A stretch of 64,000 nucleotides of DNA. It comes from Sugiyamaella lignohabitans. Taxonomy: Eukaryota > Ascomycota > Dipodascomycetes > Dipodascales > Trichomonascaceae. Shown piece by piece: positions 1-11,061 of this stretch. Within the stretch, counting starts at the first letter, position 1, and each line of letters starts with the position of its first letter. Where the stretch lies: NCBI RefSeq assembly GCF_001640025.1, contig NC_031674.1:186001-250000 (forward strand). Reading direction: 5' to 3'. The position numbers and the translations under genes are program-made. A model generated the notes under the pieces. It had not been told where the DNA came from. It worked only from the letters and a program-made list of their open reading frames with translations, and did no database searches.

Positions 1-175
1 TTACTTTTTTTTTTTTGTACCATACATAGATCTCGGCCTGGTGACAGCGGCCGGCAATGACATTTCTTCGAAAGAGACCGTTAGAGGTTAAATATTGGGG
101 AATCTGCTTTGAAATTTGTAATATCTACTTCCTATAACAAGCTGGTTCTCATATTATTCCCACGTCGACTTCATA

Positions 176-2560
176 ATGTCTACGGGCTCTGACCATTTAT
201 TTAGTTCCTCGGGGAATGGAGCTAATGATGAAGCTGAACCTTCATATATTTCCATTCCTCAATATGACGAGCCTCCTGTGTCTATAAAAGACTTTGGCCG
301 TGAGGTCTTTGCTGACACTCCCAAAAAAATCAAAGAGTATTTACTTTCATTATTTCCCATCATTCGTTGGATTTATAGATACAATTTTGTTTGGCTTTAT
401 GGCGATTTAATTGCCGGTATCACTGTCGGTGCTGTTCTAGTTCCTCAGAGTATGTCATATGCTAAAATTGCTACTCTCCCTCCTCAGATTGGTTTGTACT
501 CATCTTTTGTTGGTGTAATGATTTATTGTTTCTTTGCTACTTCTAAGGATGTTTCCATCGGTCCAGTTGCTGTTATGTCATTACAAACATCGAAGGCCAT
601 TGCCCATGTGATTCATAAGCATCCTGAGTATGCCAATGACCCTACTTACATTGCTCTTGGCTTGTCTCTTCTCTGTGGTGCCATCGCTTTGGGAATAGGT
701 TTGTTGCGATTGGGTTTTATTCTAGAGTATATTCCAATGCCTGCTGTATTAGGTTTCATGACTGGTTCTGCCTTCACTATCGCAGCTGGTCAAGTTCCTG
801 GTTTGATGGGAATTTCAAAGCTCTTCAATACTCGTGATGCTACCCATTTGGTGGTTATTCACACGTTACAAAATTTAAAGCACTCGAATCTCGATGCTGC
901 TTTTGGGCTTGTCTCATTGTTTATCTTGTATTTTTCGAGATGGCTTTTCGCTTTTCTTGGAAAGAGATATCCCAAGTACGAAAGAGTATTCTTTTTTGGT
1001 TCGGTGTTGAGAAATGCATTTGTCATTATTTTTTCCACATTGATTTCATGGGGTATCTGCCACCACCATAAGAATCCCAAGAAGTTTCCTATCAGTGTTC
1101 TCGGAACCGTTCCTCGTGGCCTGCAAAATGTTGGCTATCACACTATTGATCAAAACTTAGCTAGTGCTTTGGCTCCTGAGTTACCCATTTCCACTGTTAT
1201 TCTTCTTATGGAGCACATTGCTATTGCAAAGTCCTTTGGTCGTGTTAATGACTATAGAATCAACCCCAATCAAGAGCTTATTGCTATTGGTACTACCAAT
1301 ATGATCGGTACCTTTTTCAATGCCTACCCTGCTACCGGTTCATTTTCTAGATCTGCTCTTAAGTCCAAGTGTGGTGTTCGTACTCCTCTCGCTGGTATTT
1401 TTACTGGTATTGTGGTTATTGTCGCTATCTACGGGTTGACTGGTACCTTTTATTGGATTTCTAATGCCAGTTTGAGTGCTGTTATTATTCATGCTGTTAC
1501 TGATCTTATGGCCCCTTGGTATGTGACTTGGAAGTTTTGGAAGTCGTCACCAGTTGAAACTATCGTTTTTCTCGGTGCCGTGTTCCTATCTGTTTTCGTT
1601 TCGCTTGAATCAGGTATCTATTTTTCGTTCGCTGCTTGTTTAGTATTCTTACTATTGCGCATTTCGTTCCCTACTGGTCAGTTCTTGGGACGTGTTGAGG
1701 TGGTCGAATATTTGAATCCAAATTATAGTGAGGCTAATGGCGCTATCGAGGAGACTTCAAGAATTGATAATGACCCTGAAGATAAGAAAAAATATGAAGT
1801 TGTTCGTCAAACCAGTAGCAGTGGTTCAGCTAACCCAAAACCTACTACTGTTAAGAAATACACGTGGGTACCTTTAAATCATCATAACATTAACAAGGAC
1901 GTGTTAATTCAACCACCTCCACCTGGTGTGTTTGTGTTCAGACCAGGTGAGTCGTTTACTTTCCCCAATGCGGCAAGACAGTTAGAGATTCTTGTTCAAG
2001 AAGTTAGAAAACAGACAAGGAAGGGTGGTGTTCAACAGCATCAATTGACCTTAGGCGAGAGACCCTGGAATGACCACGGTCCTCGACACAAGGTATACGA
2101 TGAAGGCTTTGTTGATGAGAGACCACTCTTACGTGCTGTTGTTTTTGACTTCTCTGCTAGTCCTCACATTGATTTGAATGGTGTTCAAGCTCTGGCTGAT
2201 ATCAGACAGGAGCTCAACAAGTACGCTAATCGTGAGGTTGAGTACCATTTTGTTGGCATTTTATCAGTTTGGTCTCGTCGTGCTCTTATGGCCCACTCAT
2301 TTGGAGGCGACAATTCAGAGACAAGACCTGAGCGACATTATGTTGAAATTTCTCTACGACAAGCTGCTGGAGTCGATGGATCTGCCACAGAGGCTGTAGA
2401 GGAAGAGTCCAAGAAAAAGAATAAATATAGGGATGAGGAGGAACGGGACACGGTTTCTCAACTGAGCAATGATGGAAGTTACATCCCAATTATTGCTACG
2501 AATACCCCATTTTTCCATCTCGAGATTCCCAATCTAGAATTCCCTGAGTCTAGGGAATAA
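176..2560 (+). CDS. SUL1/SUL2-like: High-affinity sulfate permease, SulP/SLC26 family
   Basis: This is a 794-residue plasma-membrane sulfate:proton symporter. The membrane core covers roughly residues 70-540 and carries the SulP signature VPQSMSYAKIA near residue 88, followed by a Ser/Pro-rich Gly-Leu-Tyr segment typical of the family. The cytoplasmic C-terminus is a STAS domain (about 580-735), seen in DFSASPHIDLNGV near residue 654, which keeps the D-x-S...D-x-x-G core of STAS proteins. The N-terminal 60 residues are hydrophilic. Length is close to that of yeast Sul1/Sul2 (about 860-890). The ATG at 176 is the first in frame. The gene converges on YJU2, with 199 nt between stops. Which paralogue (SUL1 or SUL2) it corresponds to cannot be told from sequence alone. 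Confidence 0.93.
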   Translation: MSTGSDHLFSSSGNGANDEAEPSYISIPQYDEPPVSIKDFGREVFADTPKKIKEYLLSLFPIIRWIYRYNFVWLYGDLIAGITVGAVLVPQSMSYAKIATLPPQIGLYSSFVGVMIYCFFATSKDVSIGPVAVMSLQTSKAIAHVIHKHPEYANDPTYIALGLSLLCGAIALGIGLLRLGFILEYIPMPAVLGFMTGSAFTIAAGQVPGLMGISKLFNTRDATHLVVIHTLQNLKHSNLDAAFGLVSLFILYFSRWLFAFLGKRYPKYERVFFFGSVLRNAFVIIFSTLISWGICHHHKNPKKFPISVLGTVPRGLQNVGYHTIDQNLASALAPELPISTVILLMEHIAIAKSFGRVNDYRINPNQELIAIGTTNMIGTFFNAYPATGSFSRSALKSKCGVRTPLAGIFTGIVVIVAIYGLTGTFYWISNASLSAVIIHAVTDLMAPWYVTWKFWKSSPVETIVFLGAVFLSVFVSLESGIYFSFAACLVFLLLRISFPTGQFLGRVEVVEYLNPNYSEANGAIEETSRIDNDPEDKKKYEVVRQTSSSGSANPKPTTVKKYTWVPLNHHNINKDVLIQPPPPGVFVFRPGESFTFPNAARQLEILVQEVRKQTRKGGVQQHQLTLGERPWNDHGPRHKVYDEGFVDERPLLRAVVFDFSASPHIDLNGVQALADIRQELNKYANREVEYHFVGILSVWSRRALMAHSFGGDNSETRPERHYVEISLRQAAGVDGSATEAVEEESKKKNKYRDEEERDTVSQLSNDGSYIPIIATNTPFFHLEIPNLEFPESRE

Positions 2561-2759
2561 AAAAATTGTTATGTTTTGCTATGTTTTGTATGTCTCCGTT
2601 TTGTTTTATATTTGGTAATGACCTGTAATGAATTGAATTATCCCTTTTCTACCTAAATTTGTATTATTTTATGCTTTTCATAAATTTTATTCCATTAAAA
2701 TAAGTTACAAATAAATAGGACTCGCTCGCTCATTGATCTTGCAAACGGTTTATAAATAA

Positions 2760-3698
2760 TTAGACTAGGCTTTTTTTCTTTACTACGACGCCCAAAGCAT
2801 TCAGTTTTTTACCCCCTTTCACGGGCTTCTTCAGAACACTAGTTGGATTGAACAGTGATGCATTAGGGACCGTAGGCTTTATGGGCACAGTACTGGAAAC
2901 ATTAGAAGTACTTGTCGCTGATGGCCCAGTATCATCTGGTGGTCGAGCCTGTCTAATAATTACACCATCCGAAGTCCGTTTAAATGCCTTTCTTGCTGCT
3001 TCTTCATCTTCTTCCTCTTCTAGTTTCTTCTTCCCGACAACGGCTGACTGTACGACCTCCTGAGCACGCTCCAGCAATCCTCCCCCTGAAGCAGCCATCT
3101 CAATACGAGCATTACGGGTTCGAATGGCATCCAGCTCATCTTGAATTTCCATCTCTCTTTTGCTATCTAGGACTTTGCTTTCAAGTTCAGCCATAATGTC
3201 GGCATCTGGATTATTCTGATCCTTCTTTGCGGTGACTGCACCCGCTATTCCATATTGTTTTCTCAATTGCTCCCTTTCTTGTTGCTCGATTTCCTCTCTT
3301 TCTAGACGATCAAGCCTCTGCTCGAGATCCTCCTCCTCTTCTGCTTTTTCACGCCATGGTTCTCTGTTCCGTTCAGCTCCCTGTTCTGTAACATAATCGC
3401 CAATTTTCGGATCAGTTTTGAACCTAATCTCTCCAGCACAGCGAGGACATCGGATATAGAAACGAATGATCTTGATCCCTAAATATGATTCACCGGTAGG
3501 CTGCTTTTTTGCATTAAATTTCTTTCCTCGATATATGAACTCGCCACATGTCGTACATCGCATAGAGAACGGAGCCATCAACCGCACAGTTTGCAAACTT
3601 GCTGCTGCTGACTCCTTAATGGATTTCCTCTTCTTCGTGATTTTCGAAGGATCGAAATCTGGAGGGTAGTATTTGTTCACTGTTTTACGGTCACCCAT
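2760..3698 (-). CDS. YJU2: Splicing factor Yju2/Cwc16 (CCDC94 family)
   Basis: This 312-residue nuclear protein joins the Prp19-associated spliceosome and promotes the first transesterification. The N-terminus NKYYPPDFDPSKI (residues 8-20) is the family hallmark. Four cysteines, C48-x2-C51 and C84-x2-C87, form the expected zinc site. A charged Glu/Arg-rich coiled coil covers about residues 115-200, and the tail is Lys-rich and disordered. The Arg/Lys patch at 22-28 could act in nuclear import (inference). The gene is intronless. It starts at the ATG at 3698, is convergent with the sulfate permease and is divergent from TRK across a 1.1-kb spacer. The YJU2 versus CWC16b split is judged from the N-terminal motif and is fairly secure. 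Confidence 0.9.
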   Translation of the reverse strand: MGDRKTVNKYYPPDFDPSKITKKRKSIKESAAASLQTVRLMAPFSMRCTTCGEFIYRGKKFNAKKQPTGESYLGIKIIRFYIRCPRCAGEIRFKTDPKIGDYVTEQGAERNREPWREKAEEEEDLEQRLDRLEREEIEQQEREQLRKQYGIAGAVTAKKDQNNPDADIMAELESKVLDSKREMEIQDELDAIRTRNARIEMAASGGGLLERAQEVVQSAVVGKKKLEEEEDEEAARKAFKRTSDGVIIRQARPPDDTGPSATSTSNVSSTVPIKPTVPNASLFNPTSVLKKPVKGGKKLNALGVVVKKKSLV

Positions 3699-4796
3699 TT
3701 TTGAAAAAGAACCCTCTACTTTGCTACTCTGAACAGTAGCTTTAATAGATTAGAGAATCAGCAGCACATACAATACTGCATATGAAGTAAAATCTAAGAC
3801 CAGTGCGGCGCATGGGGCTTATATTGCTCTACTGTTATAATGAGCTTTGGAAGCCGACCTTACCTGACTGGGAGAGTAAACCTGTCCCACAAAAACGTAC
3901 AGTAATAACTGGTGTCTGCAACAGAGATTTAGCTAGCGGAAATGTTGGTGTCATAACAAAGATCAGTGGCTTCATCAACACCCGGTTTGCTATTGCTCCA
4001 CAGAAGCTGCACGATAGTATCTCTGTAGTACATTTCATATATCAGCTGTAATCTCCAAATCTTATCTTCTTTTCAGGAAATATCGCTAGTATTATTTAGC
4101 TCCAGTTCTAATCCCATGAGAAAAGCAGATGATCATGGCGTTGGCGCCAATCCCTCTTTGCATGAGATGCAGCTAGATAGCCAAAGCGCATGTGCGTCGT
4201 TTTTTCGATTTTGCACCCCGTTTGTAATGATCATCGTCGAGCTGTGTTGATTTCCTTCGATGGTGTCATTCTTGGGTTTCACAAATAAATAATATAAAAA
4301 CCCCTGTCTCATATACTCTACACCTGAGATATTTGTATTTCTTGGTACTTGTAGATTTAACATTTATGTTTCGAGAAAATAAACTTCCATCTTAGGTTAA
4401 GAGACTGAGCCTCGTTCCCCGATACTAGAATAATAAGGACGAGCAACGAATCAAAAAATTTGGTTAAATGGAACTCCAGTTTTCATTTTGTTTTTGTTTC
4501 GGTACCACGTTCTCTTTCTCTGTGAGCATAGGTCCACCACCACGCCAAATAACTTGGTAGTGTTTTCATTATACATCCTTGTTTCTCTCTATTGAGAGAT
4601 TCAAAAGAGATCTCAAGCAGGTGAGGAAGGTTTTTTGAGATTGGGCAAAACCGAGCAGTTCTCACTTGTTCCTTAAAAGTCAATATAGCCTTTCACTGGT
4701 GCAAAACTTTTTGACAGAAATTGACAGTAAACTGCGGCAGAGATCATTTGACTTGTTAGTCGACGGACTCTGGTGTCCACTGGGAGACTCAAAACG
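3699..4796. other. Divergent intergenic region YJU2 / TRK
   Basis: About 1.1 kb without a credible gene. Overlapping open frames on both strands (about 3800-4050) begin at non-ATG codons and show no family resemblance. The stretch must hold both promoters. I see no tRNA or repeat. Confidence 0.6.
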
Positions 4797-7301
4797 ATGG
4801 CTGGTGAAAAAGTGTTCGCGTATTTTCGGGACGAATTCAACTTGTTCGAGAGAATTCGCTATCATTTTCATGATGACACGACCTGGCTGGGCAGAATCTA
4901 CAAAAAAATCCATAAGTATCTATTTACTTTCATTGGGTTCCATTATGTCTATATCATTTCAATGACATTCCTATGTTCGATTATCCTTTATCCAGGGGGT
5001 AATATTCGATATATTGACGCACTGTTCATAGGAGCGGCAGGCTGTACCCAAGCTGGTCTTAATACTGTTCAGTTGAACGAGTTATACACTTATCAACAAA
5101 TATTTCTGATGATTTTTCCATTCTTGACTACTCCTATCTTCATCCACTCCTCGGTGGTGTTTTTACGATTACATTGGTTTGAAAAGCATTTTAAAGATGT
5201 CAAAATCAACTCCAAGATTCAGTCCAAACTACGTAGAACCGCTACTATGGCGCGAGCTGAGTCGAGGGATCATGAGATCGGTCTAGAGCCACTGAAATGG
5301 AATGGTGAATATTCTAAACGCGACTCGAACCCCCCCGTTCCCACAAGTAACAATACTGAAGAAGTAAGCGGGTTGCATGTTCCACCAGCTTCAGATATTC
5401 GATTTGGAGACTTACCACAGCCCAGACGACAAAAGTCTATTGCCCCTCAGGACATGTACAAGTCTATCAACATGATGCAAAGAAATAGGAGACTATCAAA
5501 CGACCTTAACGACGGTCCTGCTCTTGTTATTAAGAGCCCAAGAGTTATGGATGAAGAAAACGAGCTTAAAGAAAAAATGCGCTTAGCTGCCACTGTAACT
5601 GGGCAGAACGTTGATTCTTCTCCCAGCAGCAGCGGTAATGCTAGTACCGAACATGAGAGTGTCGATTTAGGAGAAAGGATACGACCTTCAATCTCGTATG
5701 CAGTATCTCCAGAGAGATCGAACTATGACATAGATGGTATAAAGCTGGACCGCCGGTCAAGAACGCTTTCGACTTCTAATGTTCCAAATGAAAATCAAAG
5801 ATCCCAGCATGAAAGAACTGGCTCAAAAGCATCAGTAACTAGGGGTACGAGAAGGTTTAGTAGATCAAGGACATTGGATAGGATATTTAATCGAACTCTC
5901 AGTAATGATGGACCTACCACTAAAGTTATGAGTACAAACTATCTTTCCTGGCAACCTACAGTAGGGAGAAATTCCGCCTTTGTTGACTTGACCGAGGAAC
6001 AAAAAGAAGAGCTCGGAGGGGTCGAGTATCGATCTCTCAAACTTCTAGCAAAAGTCCTTGTAGCTTATTACATGGGTTTCTATCTTTTTGGTCTTGTGAC
6101 TTTTTGGCCCTATGCATCTCTACGGAACCTTTTAAAAGACCATTTCACGTCTGAAGGTTTTACCTCTACATTATGGGCATGGTTTACGTCCGTATCGGCG
6201 TTTTCTGATACAGGCTTCACACTTACTCCAGAATCAATGGCCTTCTTCCAAAGAGAAGCATATATTCCTCTGTTAAGTGCTTTCCTGATTGTTATTGGTA
6301 ATACAGGGTTTCCTGTTCTACTGAGATTTATTATCTGGATTGCCTTCAAATTCACTCCTAGATTTGGTCGCGCTCATGAATCTTTGGGATTCTTATTGGA
6401 TCATCCACGTCGTTGTTTTACACTCCTGTTTCCTTCAAGTGCTACCTGGTGGTTACTAGCTGTTCTTGTTATCCTAAATTCGGTTGATTTGGTTTTATTC
6501 TTGGTTCTCGATTTGACCAGCAAGGCTATTACTGAAATTCCAGTTGGTTATAGGATAGTGTGTGGACTCTTCCAAGCCATTGCTACTAGAACTGCCGGGT
6601 TTACAATTGTTAGCATGTCAGACGTGCATCCCGCTGTCCGTGTGAGTTATGTCATCATGATGTATATCTCAGTTTTGCCTATCGCTATCAGTGTGAGAAG
6701 AACCAATGTCTACGAAGAGCAATCTCTGGGAGTGTACTATCCGGAAAATGATGGTGAAGATCCTGAAGCAAAGCATCATTCATATGTTGGTGCGCATTTG
6801 AAGAAGCAATTATATTTTGATTTGTGGTTCATTTGCCTTGGTTTGTTCATCATTTGTATCGCAGAGGGAGCAAAACTTGATAACAACGAATTCCAAATTT
6901 TCGATGTGCTGTTTGAAATCGTCAGTGCTTATGGCACGGTTGGTCTCTCCATGGGTGCAGCAAATACAAATTTGGCTCTTAGTGGAGCATTCAATGTCAT
7001 TGGGAAGCTCGTTATCATTGCCCTAATGATTCGGGGTCGTCATAGAGGTTTGCCATATGCTCTAGATAGAGCAATTATTCTGCAAGGAGACAAGATACAG
7101 CGAACGGATAGCATTCAAGAAACTCGTACGAGAAATAAGAGGTTGATGAGTATGAGTATTCCCATCAATGACGATGTTGGTCTCACGACGGCTCGCTCCA
7201 ATGATACTGGTTATATGCGTGAGAGACCGGGTCTTCGAACAGAAACAAGCACATTGGATCGTTTCCCTAGTCAAGCTGTATCAGACGGGGAAGACGACTA
7301 G
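4797..7301 (+). CDS. TRK1: High-affinity potassium transporter Trk1/Trk2
   Basis: Plasma-membrane K+ uptake protein of the Trk/HKT superfamily, 834 residues. Four MPM repeats each supply one pore loop: GCTQAGLNT (about residue 82), FSDTGFTLTP (about 469), ATRTAGF (about 595) and YGTVGLS (about 711). Each keeps the glycine expected to line the selectivity filter. A hydrophilic loop of about 290 residues (125-415), rich in Ser and Arg, separates the first and second repeats. It is shorter than in S. cerevisiae Trk1 (1235 aa total) and closer to Trk2. The open frame extends 24 nt upstream to a GTG, but the ATG at 4797 is the natural start and gives the usual short cytoplasmic N-terminus. The Trk1/Trk2 choice is arbitrary if the species has only one gene. 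Confidence 0.92.
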   Translation: MAGEKVFAYFRDEFNLFERIRYHFHDDTTWLGRIYKKIHKYLFTFIGFHYVYIISMTFLCSIILYPGGNIRYIDALFIGAAGCTQAGLNTVQLNELYTYQQIFLMIFPFLTTPIFIHSSVVFLRLHWFEKHFKDVKINSKIQSKLRRTATMARAESRDHEIGLEPLKWNGEYSKRDSNPPVPTSNNTEEVSGLHVPPASDIRFGDLPQPRRQKSIAPQDMYKSINMMQRNRRLSNDLNDGPALVIKSPRVMDEENELKEKMRLAATVTGQNVDSSPSSSGNASTEHESVDLGERIRPSISYAVSPERSNYDIDGIKLDRRSRTLSTSNVPNENQRSQHERTGSKASVTRGTRRFSRSRTLDRIFNRTLSNDGPTTKVMSTNYLSWQPTVGRNSAFVDLTEEQKEELGGVEYRSLKLLAKVLVAYYMGFYLFGLVTFWPYASLRNLLKDHFTSEGFTSTLWAWFTSVSAFSDTGFTLTPESMAFFQREAYIPLLSAFLIVIGNTGFPVLLRFIIWIAFKFTPRFGRAHESLGFLLDHPRRCFTLLFPSSATWWLLAVLVILNSVDLVLFLVLDLTSKAITEIPVGYRIVCGLFQAIATRTAGFTIVSMSDVHPAVRVSYVIMMYISVLPIAISVRRTNVYEEQSLGVYYPENDGEDPEAKHHSYVGAHLKKQLYFDLWFICLGLFIICIAEGAKLDNNEFQIFDVLFEIVSAYGTVGLSMGAANTNLALSGAFNVIGKLVIIALMIRGRHRGLPYALDRAIILQGDKIQRTDSIQETRTRNKRLMSMSIPINDDVGLTTARSNDTGYMRERPGLRTETSTLDRFPSQAVSDGEDD

Positions 7302-8217
7302 TTTTGCATTATCTCGTTGTAATCTATATTTATATTTTACTAGTTAGTTTTTATATTTACAATTGCATTTGAAAAATATTTAGCATAAAAATCCCTCAAT
7401 GTGAAACCCAAGCATATTCTCCTGCTGTCTCTATTCTGCCTCTGCACTGCTTCGAGTGAAATATTCCCGCAGCTGCAGACTACTACAGCTAGTAAATCAA
7501 GAGAGCTTGGCTTGCCTTATCGCTATCTGAGTCATCACATAAACGTTCGGAAAAGTGATCCGTCATCTCCCTGTCATGCAACCGACTTTATCCGACGGAG
7601 CTCCTCTTAACTTACAGATGTAGGAACACCAGAGTATAGGGTGTGATGCCAAGGCCAACTAGAAGTCGACTCATATAAGCTTTCCCGAGTCATATGAACG
7701 GTTCGTTGACACTATCATGGCGAAATTATTTCATTCTATTTCATTTTGTTTCATTTCATTTTTTTAATAATGTATCGCCGATATCGGCCCCGGCATGTGT
7801 CTGGCGAGTGCGATCTTTCGGATATTAGTACCACTGTCGGAGACCGATCCGAGCTCCTGCAAATCTTATCTAATTTTGGTCACAGTTGTAATTTTTTTTT
7901 GAAATAAATATATATTTTAATCAACTATCTTCTTTGACAGAAGCTTTTGTGTTTAAGATTTGTAGATTTCTGAATTAACGTGATTCTATGAGTATTGTTG
8001 AGATCTTACTTGAATTGTAACAGTTGAACGTTAGCCTCCTGTTTCTGTCTATTCGCATTTGAGTCCTAATATTAAGCATCTAGTTTGCCAGGACCAGGTA
8101 TGTCATCGAAGAAGCCTAGTTTCGAAGGTGTATTCTACTGATAGCGACGAACAAGGGTATTCATTTATTTATTTTCAAAGAGAAAGTTTCACGTTGCTGC
8201 ATAAAATCGCATACAAG
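7302..8217. other. Intergenic region upstream of the MFS exporter
   Basis: About 0.9 kb without a supported gene. A 69-codon frame at 7401 opens at GTG and only looks signal-peptide-like by chance. The region has a TTTCAT-rich tract (about 7730-7765) and two CGG/CCG triplet pairs, CCGACGG at 7592-7598 and CGGAGACCG at 7838-7846. These resemble half-site pairs read by Zn2Cys6 regulators, which often control drug exporters. The regulatory reading is an inference. Confidence 0.5.
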
Positions 8218-9855
8218 ATGTCATCCGGAAATTCTGCAGATGCCAGTGGTATTGGTGATAGCTCGCCAAATCAATCATCCAGGAATAGCGAAGAGTTTCC
8301 TCTCGATGTAGAGAAGGTAATCTCGGTTAATGGTGGATTTAAGAAGAATGGTGAGGAGCAGGATCCGAGTCCAGGCCCTTCGCATAAACAAGAAAATGCT
8401 GATACAGACTCCAACGAGAACACCGACCTTTTGGACCCTCGCCAATATGATGAGAACATTTTTCTCGTCACCTTCAGCAAAGGTGATAAAGAGAACCCAC
8501 AAAATTGGAGTCTCCGCAAAAAAAGTCTCCATACAGCATTTTATGGACTAACGACATTTGCTGCTCAGTTTAATTCAGCAGTCATGTCACCAACGGTTCC
8601 ACATTTGATGGATTCTTTCGGTATTAGCCGAGAAGTAGCTATTTTAGGAACTTCTCTGTATGTGTTAGGAATTGCATTTGGACCAAGCGTATTTGCTCCT
8701 TATTCAGAGATGAACGGAAGAAAAATGGGCGTGATGCTACCATTTTTCATTTCACTTATATTTACAGCTGGTACAGCATCGAGTGATAATATTTCCGCTA
8801 TTCTTTGTACCAGATTTTTTGCAGGATTTTTTGCAGGAGCTCCAGTCGTGTCCTCTGGAGGTGTTCTGGCAGATATTTGGGATCCTGCTATTCGAGGAGT
8901 CGCCTTGATATTTTATGCAGTGTTTGTCACAGCTGGTGTAACATTTGGATCAATATTGAGTTCGGTAGTTACCAGCGGATCAGATACCGACTGGCGTTGG
9001 TCTTGCTGGCTGATTGTAATTATTGGTGGTGTTATTTTATTCTTCGATGTTATTCTGCTTAGCGAAACATATGCTCCAGTGATTCTTGCCAAACGTGCCA
9101 GTAATCTGCGTATCAACACTCACCAGTGGGCGTATCATGCCAAACACGACGAATGGAAATTAGATCTCAAGGAATTTCTCACGTTGCATTTATTACGACC
9201 ATTTGCAATGTTTGCGACACCTATTGTATTTTGTATAGCAATGTTTGCTAGTTTTGTGTTTGGTGTATTGTATTTGGTGATTACCTCAGTACCAATTACA
9301 TTCCAGATCACCAAGGGATGGGAGGGAACAGTGGCCACACTACCAATGGTTGCGCTGTTTCTTGGTCTCATTACAGGAAGTGGACTCAATGTTTGGTCTG
9401 GTCTGAGATACGCTAAACTCGTTCGAGCTAACAATAATAAACCACTGCCAGAGCAGCGGTTCCCAGTGATGATGATGTTCGGATGGTTGATGCCTGCGGG
9501 AACCTTTATCTTCGCATGGACACTACGTCCCGAAATCCACTGGATTGTACCTATGATAGGTATTTATTTATTAGGCACTGGATTTATCGTTATTTTCCAG
9601 GGATGCCTCAACTACCTAGTAGACACATTCACAAGATTTGCGGCCTCGGCCATTGCTGCCAACACATTTGTCCGGTCAATCTTTGGAGGTATCTTTCCTT
9701 TATTTGGTGATACCATGTTCATAAATTTAGGAGTTAACTGGGGAGGCTCCCTTGTCGGATTCATTGCCTTAGCGTTAACTCCTATTCCCTATATTTTCTA
9801 CCTCTACGGTGAGAAACTTAGGTCTCGTAATCCCTACAGCAAACTTGTCTCATAG
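8218..9855 (+). CDS. MFS multidrug/polyamine exporter, DHA1 type
   Basis: Predicted 545-residue, 12-TM proton antiporter of the fungal DHA1 family (Tpo/Flr1/Cyh relatives) in the plasma membrane. The frame opens at a TTG at 8059, but the first ATG is at 8218 and gives a normal hydrophilic N-terminus of about 95 residues. The family motif [10 protein letters not shown] precedes TM1. [12 protein letters not shown] between TM2 and TM3 is the MFS motif A region, and [12 protein letters not shown] is the TM4 motif. A central hydrophilic loop near residues 285-320 separates the two six-helix halves. The substrate cannot be told from sequence. It stands alone between TRK and PBS2. Confidence 0.85.
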   Translation: MSSGNSADASGIGDSSPNQSSRNSEEFPLDVEKVISVNGGFKKNGEEQDPSPGPSHKQENADTDSNENTDLLDPRQYDENIFLVTFSKGDKENPQNWSLRKKSLHTAFYGLTTFAAQFNSAVMSPTVPHLMDSFGISREVAILGTSLYVLGIAFGPSVFAPYSEMNGRKMGVMLPFFISLIFTAGTASSDNISAILCTRFFAGFFAGAPVVSSGGVLADIWDPAIRGVALIFYAVFVTAGVTFGSILSSVVTSGSDTDWRWSCWLIVIIGGVILFFDVILLSETYAPVILAKRASNLRINTHQWAYHAKHDEWKLDLKEFLTLHLLRPFAMFATPIVFCIAMFASFVFGVLYLVITSVPITFQITKGWEGTVATLPMVALFLGLITGSGLNVWSGLRYAKLVRANNNKPLPEQRFPVMMMFGWLMPAGTFIFAWTLRPEIHWIVPMIGIYLLGTGFIVIFQGCLNYLVDTFTRFAASAIAANTFVRSIFGGIFPLFGDTMFINLGVNWGGSLVGFIALALTPIPYIFYLYGEKLRSRNPYSKLVS

Positions 9856-11061
9856 ATTATTTGCACAACATTATATTTAAAACTTCGTAATAATTTATTT
9901 CTTGCATATTATCATAGCTTTGTGATAGACTGGGGAATCACCTCAAACTCCGGCGTTCAGCAGTCATGGAAATACCGGTTACCACTCACTCCGCCAAACT
10001 GACAAGTTAAGGTCTGGGCAACTACCTTTGGTTATAACTCCGTTGTATGTAGTCACAAGTAACTATAGCTAGTTATAAGCAGTCATGAGCAATCACGAGC
10101 TGGCTGCTCGTGATAACTCACGATAATTCCTATACATAGTATGTGCATTGCCAATATCTGTTAAGCAACTACCATATCGATCTACTCTTTTGCAAGCCAA
10201 CGGACCGAATGATTTTGGCAGGTGGTGTTGCTTAGCTAAAAAAAATCCGGCCCGCCTGATGTGGGGGGGGGGGGGGGGGGGTACCGAGTGGTGCATAACC
10301 CGCCAATCTGTAGTCAGCTTTTCTGCACCTTTATTGCTCCCAAAACCCCCGAACAGGCCAACCCAACCCAACCCACACCTTCTCCGGAGACGCAGCCCAG
10401 GTGGAAGCATTAGTCCCCTCTATACTATTTTTGACCCATCTTTTTCTTGGCTCTATTATACATATATCGAAATTCAGGTACCACCATTTAGGACCTCGCA
10501 TCTTCTTCTTACGTGCCTAAGGATACCAACCTTTTTGACCATTTACAACATATTATTGAGCGCTGGCGAGCGCTAAAGTAAGCCTTTAACGTCCAGTATT
10601 CGCTGTTAGCAAGTGTAAAGGCCGATAAGAGTATTATATTACGGATTTCTAAACAGTTTACAACCTAGTTGCTGTCGGTCTTTGTCAGAATCGGAGTTCC
10701 GCCGCTGGTAGCTGCTACTTTTGAAGACCTAATTATCAGTGACGTGGTTCGACAAGTGTGTGTCGTGTTTGTGAAGCTGTTACGAAAAATCAACTGTCAT
10801 AAAACTTTTGTTGCAGTACTTTGATATATTCTATTGTCATTGACGTGGGTTTCATACTGAATACGGCGAGATACAGAGGAAGCTTATAGATCGGTCAGTT
10901 TCGACACTCTTTCGACAGTATTTAAATATCTCTAGCATTTAACTACTGGCTGTTGCTATTTGATAGTTTGTGTTAACGCCAGAGTTCAGTCATCGTTTCT
11001 TATTGACTGGTTGCTTCCAACCTCTGGCACGTGTAGTGCAGCTCGACCGACTACTACTTGG
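9856..11061. other. PBS2 upstream region with G19 tract and hairpin
   Basis: A 1.2-kb spacer. It holds a perfect 9-bp inverted repeat at 10092-10114, a run of 19 G at 10263-10281, a short CAACC repeat near 10365 and a TATTTAAATAT box near 10919. Long frames through the G tract on either strand lack conserved protein features and start at non-ATG codons, so I do not call them. Confidence 0.6.
10263..10281 (+). repeat. Homopolymer run of 19 G
   Basis: An uninterrupted run of 19 guanines, about 780 nt upstream of the PBS2 start codon. Its length may partly reflect assembly uncertainty. It is long enough to form a G-quadruplex. Confidence 0.9.

Noticed and set aside
3803..4051. 82-codon frame between YJU2 and TRK
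   Set aside because: Overlaps an equally long antisense frame and has no recognisable motif.
7401..7610. Short frame with a signal-peptide-like start
   Set aside because: Starts at GTG; the nearest ATG is out of frame and hits a stop at once. No support beyond a hydrophobic run.
10148..10576. 142-codon frame upstream of PBS2
   Set aside because: Non-ATG start, a poly-Gly run from the G19 tract, an overlapping antisense frame of 105 codons, and no family resemblance.
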